Shown here piece after piece: positions 6,365 to 12,471 of a stretch of 18,899 bases of DNA (position 1 is the stretch's first letter; each line of letters starts with the position of its first letter). The stretch spans positions 1-18,899 of the forward strand of contig JBEKFI010000122.1 in NCBI GenBank assembly GCA_050013395.1, read 5' to 3'. The DNA is from JBEKZD01 sp050013395. GTDB taxonomy: Bacteria > Verrucomicrobiota > Verrucomicrobiia > Palsa-1439. Under the pieces are notes generated by a model. That model had not been told where the DNA came from. It searched no databases and saw nothing but the letters and a program-made list of their open reading frames with translations. The translations under genes and the position numbers were made by a program.

Positions 6365-6941
6365 GCAACTTCTCGCCCGTTTGGCTCGGGTGTTTGACAA
6401 AGCCGGGATTCAATACATGGTCATCGGCGGTCAGGCTGTGATGATCCACGGGCGCTTGCGCGTCACCGAAGACATTGACATGACGCTCGGGTTGGACTCG
6501 GCCGAGGCGGGGCGCGTGCTGGAGATCGCGCGGGCAGCGGGGCTGCGACCACTGGTGGAGGATCCATGTCAGTTTGCGTTGCGCACCTCGGTTCTTCCGG
6601 TGCAGGCGATCGAGGGTGGTGTCCGCGTGGATTTCGTGTTTTCGTTCACGCCGTATGAGCGGCAGGCGATTGAACGATCTGTCGCTCAGGAAGAAGATGG
6701 GTATCCGGTCCGCTTTGCCACGGCGGAGGACCTGATCATTCACAAGCTGTTTGCGGGTCGACCGCAAGACATCCAGGATGTCCGGGGCATTTTGGCGCGA
6801 AAACAGGGCAAGATCGACAAACAGTACTCGCGCCAATGGATCGGGCAGTTTTCGCAAATTGAAGGCAAGGCGCATTTGAAGAAGCAATTGGAGGATTTAT
6901 TGGCGGAGTCGGCCGGCTCGGGCAGCGAAAGTGTTGGCTGA
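6357..6941 (+). CDS. Nucleotidyltransferase (AbiEii / DUF6036-like)
   Basis: The 194-residue product has the DNA polymerase beta-type nucleotidyltransferase core: VIGGQAVMIHG (Gly24-Gly25), then TEDIDM with Asp39 and Asp41, and a third acidic residue Asp92 in VRVDFVF. Metal-binding residues therefore look intact. Further on, ATAEDLIIHKLFAGRPQDIQ matches the conserved C-terminal helix block of AbiEii-like NTases, which include toxins that modify tRNA. The ATG at 6357 is used because it gives the usual N terminus (MFEQLLARLARVFDKAGIQY) and overlaps the stop of the preceding small gene by eight bases. A toxin role, with the small protein as antitoxin, is an inference; a housekeeping nucleotide transfer role cannot be excluded. 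Confidence 0.85.
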   Translation: MFEQLLARLARVFDKAGIQYMVIGGQAVMIHGRLRVTEDIDMTLGLDSAEAGRVLEIARAAGLRPLVEDPCQFALRTSVLPVQAIEGGVRVDFVFSFTPYERQAIERSVAQEEDGYPVRFATAEDLIIHKLFAGRPQDIQDVRGILARKQGKIDKQYSRQWIGQFSQIEGKAHLKKQLEDLLAESAGSGSESVG

Positions 6942-6968
6942 GGACGGCATGTATGCTACAAACCAGCA

Positions 6969-7107
6969 GTGAGCGGTTACAACTGGTCCAAGTACTGAGT
7001 TTGAGGTCAACGTCTCAGGGCGTCAGGACTGGCTCATGGAGCCTGCAATCCCGATCATCGGGAGCGCTAACCTCCTTGTCGGACCGCTCACCCTGTTTTG
7101 GACAGTT
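6969..7107 (+). promoter_or_regulatory. Possible structured leader of argD
   Basis: The 170 bases between the NTase and argD contain several exact inverted repeats. GTGAGCGGT (6969-6977) pairs with ACCGCTCAC (7083-7091). AACTGGTCCAA (6981-6991) pairs with TTGGACAGTT (7098-7107) with one bulged G. Because these two pairs interleave, they form either a pseudoknot or alternative folds. Between them are CTGAG/CTCAG (6995-6999/7014-7018), GGCTC-ATG-GAGCC (7031-7043) and TCCCGA-TCA-TCGGGA (7049-7063). The second strand of the interleaved pair ends four bases before the argD ATG. No known riboswitch class is recognised. Confidence 0.35.
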
Positions 7108-7111
7108 ACCA

Positions 7112-8377
7112 ATGAGCAGCAGCGACATCATCTCGTTGTTCGACAAGTATGTGATGCCGACGTACGGGCGGCAGCCGCTGGTGTTTGTGCGCGGCAAAGG
7201 CGCGCGTGTGTGGGATGCCGACGGCAAAGAGTACCTCGACTTCGGCGGCGGCATCGCTGTCAACGTGCTCGGTCATTCGGCGATGACCGAAGTGCTCGCG
7301 AAGCAGTCGAGCATTCTTGTGCATTGCTCGAACCTGTACTACACCGAGCCTCAAGGTCTGCTGGCGAAGCGGCTGGTCGAGTTGGTGGGCATCGAGGGCA
7401 AATGCTTCTTCTGCAACAGCGGCGGCGAGGCCAACGAAGCGTTGTACAAGCTGGCGCGAAAATTCGGAAACAGCAGCGGCGCGGTGGGGACACCGCGCCC
7501 TACCAACGACGGGGCGGGAGGGCGGGCTGGCCCCAGCACGTCGCCGGGTCGCTACGAGATTCTGACGTTCACGGGCAGCTTTCACGGTCGGACGCTCGCA
7601 GGCATCAGCGCGACGGGACAGGAGAAGGTGAAGAAGGGCTTCGAGCCGATGGTGGATGGTTTCCGTCATGTGCCGTTCAACGATTTGGACGCCGTCGGGA
7701 AGGCAGTCGGCCCCAAGACGGCGGCCATTCTGTTGGAACCGATCCAAGGCGAAAGCGGCATTCAGCCTGCGAAGCCCGAGTTTCTCCGCGGGCTGCGTCG
7801 GCTATGCGATGAACGTCAATTGCTGTTGATGTTTGACGAAGTGCAGTGCGGGGTTGGTCGCACCGGAAATTTCTGCGGGTTCAAATCCATTGCGCCCGAC
7901 GTGCAGCCCGATGCGATTTCGTGGGCGAAAGGGTTGGCGGGCGGATTCCCGATCGGCGCGATTTGGACGCGCGCGCCGTATGCGGATTTGCTGGGACCGG
8001 GGACGCACGCTTCCACGTTCGGCGGGACACCGCTGGCCTGCGCCGTGGCGCTGGCAGTGTTGGACACGATCAAGCGCGAGCACCTGATTGAGAACGCGCA
8101 ACGCGTCGGCGACTATTTTGCACGTCGATTGCGGGATCTGGCGAACGAAACCGGCGTCATCAAGGAAGTGCGTGGGTTTGGTTTGATGATTGGCGTAGAG
8201 TTCACACTGGAAGTGGAATCGGTAATTTCGAAACTGGCCGAACACGGATTGCTGGGCATCGCTGCGGGTACGCACGTCGTGCGGTTTTTGCCACCCCTGA
8301 ACATCACGCGCGCCGAAGTGGACGAGGCCATCGAGAAACTCAGGCTCGCGTTGAGTAAATGCCCCGCTGCCGCCTGA
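7112..8377 (+). CDS. argD: Acetylornithine aminotransferase, with an in-frame repeat insertion
   Basis: ArgD is a PLP-dependent class III aminotransferase that converts N-acetylglutamate semialdehyde to N-acetylornithine. The 421-residue product shows LFDKYVMPTYGRQPL at the N terminus, LDFGGGIAVNVLGH, NSGGEANEALYKLARKFG, SFHGRTLAGISATGQ, the LMFDEVQCGVGRTG block, and the PLP lysine Lys273 in WAKGLAGGFP. The frame stays open upstream to 6953, but the ATG at 7112 gives the standard family start; no clear ribosome-binding site precedes it. Between KFG (117-119) and GRYEILTF (146-153), where homologues have only a few residues, there are about 22 extra residues rich in G, P, T and A. They are encoded by a palindromic repeat at 7478-7544. 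The insert lies before the SFHGRT block and may form a surface loop. Confidence 0.93.
   Translation: MSSSDIISLFDKYVMPTYGRQPLVFVRGKGARVWDADGKEYLDFGGGIAVNVLGHSAMTEVLAKQSSILVHCSNLYYTEPQGLLAKRLVELVGIEGKCFFCNSGGEANEALYKLARKFGNSSGAVGTPRPTNDGAGGRAGPSTSPGRYEILTFTGSFHGRTLAGISATGQEKVKKGFEPMVDGFRHVPFNDLDAVGKAVGPKTAAILLEPIQGESGIQPAKPEFLRGLRRLCDERQLLLMFDEVQCGVGRTGNFCGFKSIAPDVQPDAISWAKGLAGGFPIGAIWTRAPYADLLGPGTHASTFGGTPLACAVALAVLDTIKREHLIENAQRVGDYFARRLRDLANETGVIKEVRGFGLMIGVEFTLEVESVISKLAEHGLLGIAAGTHVVRFLPPLNITRAEVDEAIEKLRLALSKCPAAA
7478..7544. repeat. Palindromic repeat, family D copy 1, inside argD
   Basis: GGCGCGGTG (7478-7486) and CACCGCGCC (7491-7499) are perfect inverse complements around GGGA. CTACCA follows, and the element ends with GGCTGGCCCCAGC (7525-7537 region). 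The same signature, GGCGCGGTG, CGCGCCCTACCA and GGCTGGCCTCAGC, recurs at 12402-12455. The 5' hairpin arms match a REP-like element, and the position coincides with extra residues absent from typical ArgD. The insertion keeps the reading frame. Exact ends are estimated to within a few bases. Confidence 0.75.
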
Positions 8378-8379
8378 AG

Positions 8380-8421
8380 GTGTTTGATATTGTAAACACT
8401 AGTGTTTGATAAAGTAAACAT
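8380..8421. promoter_or_regulatory. Tandem operator-like sites between argD and the next gene
   Basis: Two near-identical 20-base units follow the argD stop directly: GTGTTTGATATTGTAAACAC (8380-8399) and GTGTTTGATAAAGTAAACAT (8402-8421). Each has inverted ends, GTGTTT and AAACAC/T. Their centres are 22 bases apart, about two helical turns, which would place two bound dimers on the same face of the DNA. The region is AT-rich in an otherwise GC-rich stretch and lies 60 bases before the next start. It probably controls the downstream small gene and argF. The regulator is unknown to me; it does not match the E. coli ARG box. Confidence 0.5.
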
Positions 8422-8480
8422 CTTGGATCGAGCGATGGGCGCATGAACAAGGCCCGGCGGACACGGAGTGGTTGAGTTTC

Positions 8481-8798
8481 ATGGCGGGAAGGCTGGGAAA
8501 ATTTGCGGAAGCTGTGGACATGGAGAAGGTGTTGCCCATCGCGACAACGAAGGGGAAACGGATGCGGTTCGCGTGGGAGGCGCTGCTGTCGAAGGAATTC
8601 CTCATGAACTGGAACCACTGCATGGAACCGAACAGCATGTTCATCGAGGGAATCGACGAGCAGCGGATCGCAGTGACGTTGCGTTGGGCGCTGGTGAACG
8701 AGCCGCCCGAAAAAATCAGAGAGCGGCTGAACCGTTGGCTGGAGATGGTTGAGCAGGGGAAGTTCAGGCGGAGCGGTCAGCCCGGGAAACATTTATGA
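8481..8798 (+). CDS. Conserved-looking small protein coupled to argF
   Basis: A 105-residue soluble protein of unknown function with no signal peptide or membrane helix. The first half reads MAGRLGKFAEAVDMEKVLPI and the second is amphipathic and charged (EPPEKIRERLNRWLEMVEQG). The ATG at 8481 is chosen; the frame can also begin at TTG 8472. Its stop overlaps the argF start as ATGA (8795-8798), so the two are translationally coupled. The tandem operator-like sites at 8380-8421 lie upstream. I do not recognise the family. The last residues (RRSGQPGKHL) look poorly structured, and the overlap may have extended the tail. Confidence 0.68.
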   Translation: MAGRLGKFAEAVDMEKVLPIATTKGKRMRFAWEALLSKEFLMNWNHCMEPNSMFIEGIDEQRIAVTLRWALVNEPPEKIRERLNRWLEMVEQGKFRRSGQPGKHL

Positions 8799-9665
8799 AA
8801 CACTTGCTGACAGTCGAGCAATTGAACGCAGGGGAGATTGCCGAGGTTCTCGATCTCGCTAAGGATCTGAAAGCGGACCGCGGCAAGGAGGTCAAGGATC
8901 TGCCGCTGAAAAACCAGCACTGGGCGTTGGTTTTCAACAAAGCCAGTACGCGCACGCGCGTCAGCTTCGAGGTGGGCGTCCGCGAACTCGGCGGCTCGGC
9001 GCTGTTTCTTTCCACGAACGACATTCAGATGGGCCGAGGCGAGACTGTGGCGGACACCGCCCGCGTGTTGTCTCGGTACGTCCACGGCGTGATAATCCGC
9101 ACGTTCGCGCAGCAGGATGTGGAAGACTTCGCAAAGTTCGGCACGATTCCCGTGATCAACGCGCTCACCGATCACGAGCATCCGTGCGAAATCCTCAGCG
9201 ACCTATTCACGATCCAGGAAAAGCTCGGCAGCCTGCAGGGCAGGAAGATCGTCTTTCTCGGCGATGGTGCGTGCAACGTGTGCAACTCCTGGCTGTTCGG
9301 CGCGGCCAGAACCGACATGGAACTGTGGATCGCCGCGCCCAAGCAGTTTCAACCTGCGGCGGCGCTGGTGAAGCGTGCCGGCGGCGACATTCATCTGACT
9401 GACCGATGTCTGGGTGTCGATGGGCAAGGAAGCTGAGGCAGCAGAACGTCTCGAGATTCTCGCGCCGTACCAACTCAATGCGGCGCTGTTGAAACTTGCC
9501 AAGCCCAACGCGCTCGTCATGCACTGTCTGCCCGCGTACGTCGGCAAGGAAATCGCCGCCGATGTGTTCGAGGCTCATCAACGGGCCATTTTCGATCAGG
9601 CCGAAAACCGACTCCACGCTCAGAAAGCCATCCTAACGATGCTTGCCCGAGCGTGGCGCAAATAG
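8795..9665 (+). pseudogene. argF: Ornithine carbamoyltransferase, broken by a deletion and frameshift
   Basis: OTC makes citrulline from ornithine and carbamoyl phosphate. The first part (8795 to about 9403, residues 1-203) carries the carbamoyl phosphate loop NKASTRTRVSFEVG, the LSTNDIQMGRGE block and EHPCEILSDLFTIQE. It then reads out of frame and stops at 9434-9436. The second part (from 9402 in another frame to 9665, 87 residues) continues TDVWVSMGKEAEAAERL, MHCLPAYVGKEI and FDQAENRLHAQKAIL. Between GGDIHLTD and TDVWVSMG, homologues have about 13 more residues (D-P..A..GADV.Y type). A missing block of about 41 bases fits both the gap and the frame change. The lost strand lies in the ornithine domain, so neither piece should work alone. 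A real pseudogene or an assembly error are both possible. Confidence 0.88.
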
Positions 9666-9679
9666 GCTTTCGTCGCAGC

Positions 9680-10594
9680 ATGAAGCCGAGCCGAGTTCAA
9701 CGAAGTGTTTCGACGTCCCTGCTGGGACTCGCCACCAACGCGGTGCTGGCGTGCGTGAAGCTGGCCGCAGGCATCCTCGGCAGTTCGTACGCGTTGATCG
9801 CCGACGGCATCGAGTCGTCTGGCGACATCGCAGGCTCGATCATTATCTGGCGCGGCGTCGCCATCGGCAATCGACCGGCCGACGCCAACCATCCGTACGG
9901 TTATGGCAGGGCCGAGACGGTGGCAGCAGCCGCGGTGGCGACCATGCTGATGGGGTCGGCGCTTTTGATCGTCGTCCAGTCGATCAGGGAGATTCTCACC
10001 CCGCATCATATGCCGGCGCCGTACACGCTGTTTGTGTTGCTGGGGGTTGTGTTCATCAAGGAAGGATTGTTTCGGTTTGTCGGACGGGTGGGCGCAGAAG
10101 TCGAAAGCACCGCCGTGACAGCCGACGCGTGGCATCATCGCAGTGATGCCATCCTGTCGGCGTCAGTCGCGCTGGGAATCACCATTGCGGTGGTCGGCGG
10201 CGAAGCGTACAAATCGGCGGATAGCTGGGCTGCGATTTTTGCGGCCGGCATCATCGCGTGGAATGGATTCAGATTGCTCCGACCGGCGGTGCACGAATTG
10301 ATGGACGCCGCCCCGCAGAGCGACATCGCGAACCAAGCAGCAGCGGTTGCGCGCGGCGTGGAGGGTGTGCGCGGCGTGGAGAAATGCCTGGCGCGCAAGA
10401 TGGGCTACGACTACGTGCTCGACATGCACGTGGAAGTGGACGGCACGCTTCAGGTGACCGCGGCGCACGAGTTGGCGCACATCGTGAAGGACGAAATACA
10501 ATCTCATCTCCCGCGTGTCAAAGAGATCACCATCCACATCGAGCCGTTCCCGAATCCAGCGAAAGCAAAGCGGGAGCGGCACGCGGTCTCGTGA
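9680..10594 (+). CDS. Cation diffusion facilitator (divalent metal efflux) protein
   Basis: CDF transporters export Zn2+, Fe2+, Mn2+ or similar ions from the cytoplasm in exchange for protons. The 304-residue product has about six membrane segments and a C-terminal soluble domain (about residues 205-290) with the ferredoxin-like fold of the family. Transport-site residues appear in ADGIESSGD (E-x3-D in place of the usual H/D-x3-D) and WHHRSDA (H-x3-D). The linker NHPYGYGRAE is typical. The ATG at 9680 is preferred; a GTG at 9653 overlaps the argF tail. Its stop overlaps the next start as GTGA (10591-10594). Metal choice cannot be read with confidence. Confidence 0.9.
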   Translation: MKPSRVQRSVSTSLLGLATNAVLACVKLAAGILGSSYALIADGIESSGDIAGSIIIWRGVAIGNRPADANHPYGYGRAETVAAAAVATMLMGSALLIVVQSIREILTPHHMPAPYTLFVLLGVVFIKEGLFRFVGRVGAEVESTAVTADAWHHRSDAILSASVALGITIAVVGGEAYKSADSWAAIFAAGIIAWNGFRLLRPAVHELMDAAPQSDIANQAAAVARGVEGVRGVEKCLARKMGYDYVLDMHVEVDGTLQVTAAHELAHIVKDEIQSHLPRVKEITIHIEPFPNPAKAKRERHAVS

Positions 10595-11505
10595 ATACTT
10601 CACTGGAAGAATCCTACCGCCTGTGTGGCGAGATCGCTCGGCGCACGGCGAGGAATTTTTATTACGCGTTCGTCGTAATGCCACGCGAGAAACGTCGGGC
10701 CATGTGCGCGATCTACGCGTTCATGCGCCGCAGCGACGACATCGCCGACGACGCAACGAATTCCGCACTGGCGATGAAAGGTCTGCGCCGCTGGCGCGCC
10801 GAAGTGGACGCCGCGCTGGCTGGGGTTGGTGGGGCGGGCGTCTCGCCCGCCGGGACGGGCAGGGATGTGAACGGGCGGGACGCCGGTGCTACTGTCGACC
10901 CGATCTTGCCCGCTTTGGCGGACACGGTTCGACGTTATCGGATCGAACCGTATCATTTCCATAAGTTGCTCGATGGTGCCGAGATGGACCAGACGAAGAC
11001 GCGCTACGAGACATTCGACGAACTGTACAAGTATTGTTACCACGTCGCGTCGGTTGTCGGCCTGATTGTTTTGCCGGTCTTCGGGTACAAGGACGACGCG
11101 GCGAAGGAACCGGCCGAAGCCTGCGGGATCGCGTTTCAGCTCACGAACATCCTGCGGGACGTGAAGGAAGATGCGCAGATGGGGCGCATCTATCTGCCGC
11201 TTGAAGATTTGCGGCGCTTTGGCGTTGAAGAAAGGGAAATCATCAGCGGACGAATGACCCCCCAGTTTATCGAGCTGATGAAGTTCGAAGCGGCTCGTGC
11301 CCGTGAGTTTTATCAGAAGGCGCGACCGCTGCTTGGCATGATCAGCGAGGACAGCCGCGGCACGCTGGCGGTGATGACGGGCATTTACGGGGGCATCCTC
11401 GACAAGATCGAGCGGAGCTGGTTTGCCGTGTTCGACGGCAAGATTCGGCTGTCGGTTACCGAAAAACTTTGGATCGTGATGAAGAACTGGATGGAGCACC
11501 GCTGA
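10591..11505 (+). CDS. Squalene/phytoene synthase family enzyme, with an in-frame repeat insertion
   Basis: This family condenses two prenyl diphosphates head to head on the way to squalene, hopanoids or carotenoids. The 304-residue product shows KRRAMCAIYAFMRRSDDIADD with the first aspartate-rich motif at 49-54, and NILRDVKEDAQMGRIYLPLE with Asp190 and Asp194 forming the second. Overall it most resembles HpnD- or CrtB-type enzymes, but the product cannot be fixed from sequence. Between AEVDAALAG and VDPILPALADTVRRY lie about 24 extra residues (79-102) rich in G, A, V and T, encoded by a palindromic repeat at 10824-10896; without them the length would be the usual 280. The start is a GTG overlapping the CDF stop, and the stop overlaps the next ATG as TGATG, so this is a tight operon. 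Confidence 0.88.
   Translation: MNTSLEESYRLCGEIARRTARNFYYAFVVMPREKRRAMCAIYAFMRRSDDIADDATNSALAMKGLRRWRAEVDAALAGVGGAGVSPAGTGRDVNGRDAGATVDPILPALADTVRRYRIEPYHFHKLLDGAEMDQTKTRYETFDELYKYCYHVASVVGLIVLPVFGYKDDAAKEPAEACGIAFQLTNILRDVKEDAQMGRIYLPLEDLRRFGVEEREIISGRMTPQFIELMKFEAARAREFYQKARPLLGMISEDSRGTLAVMTGIYGGILDKIERSWFAVFDGKIRLSVTEKLWIVMKNWMEHR
10824..10896. repeat. Palindromic repeat, family C copy, inside the squalene/phytoene synthase gene
   Basis: GGCGGGCG (10833-10840), loop TCT, and CGCCCGCC (10844-10851) form a perfect 8-base hairpin. A second, related stretch GGGCGGGACGCCGGTGCTAC follows at 10873-10892. The TCT-looped core also occurs at 4703 (decayed), 13340 and 17462. Here it is in frame and adds about 24 residues to the enzyme. 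Outer borders are estimates. Confidence 0.75.
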
Positions 11506-12272
11506 TGAACATACTGTTGGCGCTGGCATTTCTGTTTCTCAAGACAGGCGAGAAATTTGCGACCCAGGAAACGGCGGGCCCGACGGTTGCCACGTTCACG
11601 CATTATCTCGGCGCGTACGAGCCGCAGGTCATAAACGATCCCGCCAAGGCGGTGGAGTTGTGCACCGCAAAGAAGCCGCCGCTGGGCATCGTGACGCCGG
11701 GGTTTTACCTGACTTACGCCAAGGCGCTGGGCATTGAGCCGCTGTTGGAAGTGCGACGCCAGAAAGTTCCGACGGAGCGATATGTCCTGGTGGTGAAAAA
11801 ATCTGCCCCCGATGATCTCGACGCGTTGAAGAGCAAGACCATCGCGACGACGCTGGCCGCTGAGCAGCGGTACGTCCTCAGCGTGGTGCTGAAGGACAGG
11901 CTGGGAAACGAGATGCGGCTAAAGCCCATCACCGATGTCGAAGGTGCTGTGTTCGATCTGGTCGAGGGCATGAAGAACACTGCCGACGCCGTGCTGGTGG
12001 AGGATGCAGCATGGAAACTGTTCGAGAAAGACGAGGAACTCGGTCCGAAGCTGAAAGCTGTTTACCAATCGGATGAATTACCGCGCGACTTGGTCGTGCT
12101 GTTTCGGCCCAATGCAGACAACCTGGATGTGGATAAACTTAAGTCGGCTTTGAAGGAAATGAGCAACAACGACGCCGGCAAGCAAATCCTCAACAGCATC
12201 CGCGTGGAAGCCTTTATTGACATCGACGGGGATCGGTTGTCAAAGGCGCAATCGCTGTTTTATGCGAAGTAA
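11505..12272 (+). CDS. PhnD-like phosphate/phosphonate-type substrate-binding protein
   Basis: A 255-residue protein with the shape of a periplasmic binding protein: TVATFTHYLGAYEPQVINDP early on, KKPPLGIVTPGFYLTYAKAL in the middle, then TERYVLVVKKSAPDDLDALK and a C-terminal lobe ending RVEAFIDIDGDRLSKAQSLF. The segment order suits the PhnD-like domain, but ligand residues cannot be identified by eye. The N terminus (MNILLALAFLFL) is hydrophobic but lacks the usual positive start and a clear cleavage site, so export is uncertain. No ABC permease or ATPase is nearby, and it starts inside the stop of the squalene/phytoene synthase gene (TGATG). A role in sensing or membrane-linked metabolism is speculation. 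Confidence 0.72.
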   Translation: MNILLALAFLFLKTGEKFATQETAGPTVATFTHYLGAYEPQVINDPAKAVELCTAKKPPLGIVTPGFYLTYAKALGIEPLLEVRRQKVPTERYVLVVKKSAPDDLDALKSKTIATTLAAEQRYVLSVVLKDRLGNEMRLKPITDVEGAVFDLVEGMKNTADAVLVEDAAWKLFEKDEELGPKLKAVYQSDELPRDLVVLFRPNADNLDVDKLKSALKEMSNNDAGKQILNSIRVEAFIDIDGDRLSKAQSLFYAK

Positions 12273-12401
12273 GGCTTGTCTCAGGTCGCTTGAGAAAAAC
12301 GCCAGGCTCCTGGAGGGCCACGCTCGCGCCGTCGCCAGAGCGGCTGTGGCGCGTCGGCGACCGTTGTGGCCGCTGGAATCGGGACAACGCCGGCGACGGT
12401 C

Positions 12402-12460
12402 GGCGCGGTGGGCCGCCGCGCCCTACCACGGCCCCGGTGGGGCCGGCTGGCCTCAGCCCG
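12402..12460. repeat. Palindromic repeat, family D copy 2, directly upstream of a lipoprotein gene
   Basis: GGCGCGGTG (12402-12410) pairs with CGCCGCGCC (12414-12422), with one wobble. CTACCA follows, then GGCCCCGGTGGGGCCGGCTG and GCCTCAGC. These landmarks match the argD copy at 7478. It ends about 12 bases before the GTG of the lipoprotein gene. The space from 12273 to 12401 holds no gene; it is GC-rich, and 12305-12365 (GGCCACGCTCGCGCC and CGGCTGTGGCGCG) also looks repeat-derived. Confidence 0.7.
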
Positions 12461-12471
12461 CCGTTCCCTTT

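Noticed and set aside
6953..7111. N-terminal extension of ArgD.
   Set aside because: The 53 codons are open but do not resemble the family, and the standard start SLFDKYVMPTYG follows the ATG at 7112.
7036..7812. A 258-residue open frame across argD with a hydrophobic start (MEPAIPIIGSANLLVGPLTL).
   Set aside because: It runs through argD in another frame, and beyond the first 30 residues has the arginine- and alanine-rich look of a shadow frame in GC-rich DNA.
8795..9665. Programmed ribosomal frameshifting in argF.
   Set aside because: No slippery sequence at the junction, and about 13 conserved residues are absent, so a simple slip would not restore the protein.
12217..12471. Upstream extension of the TPR lipoprotein to 12217.
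   Set aside because: The extension is arginine- and alanine-rich, is encoded by a repeat, and would bury the lipoprotein signal in the middle of the chain.
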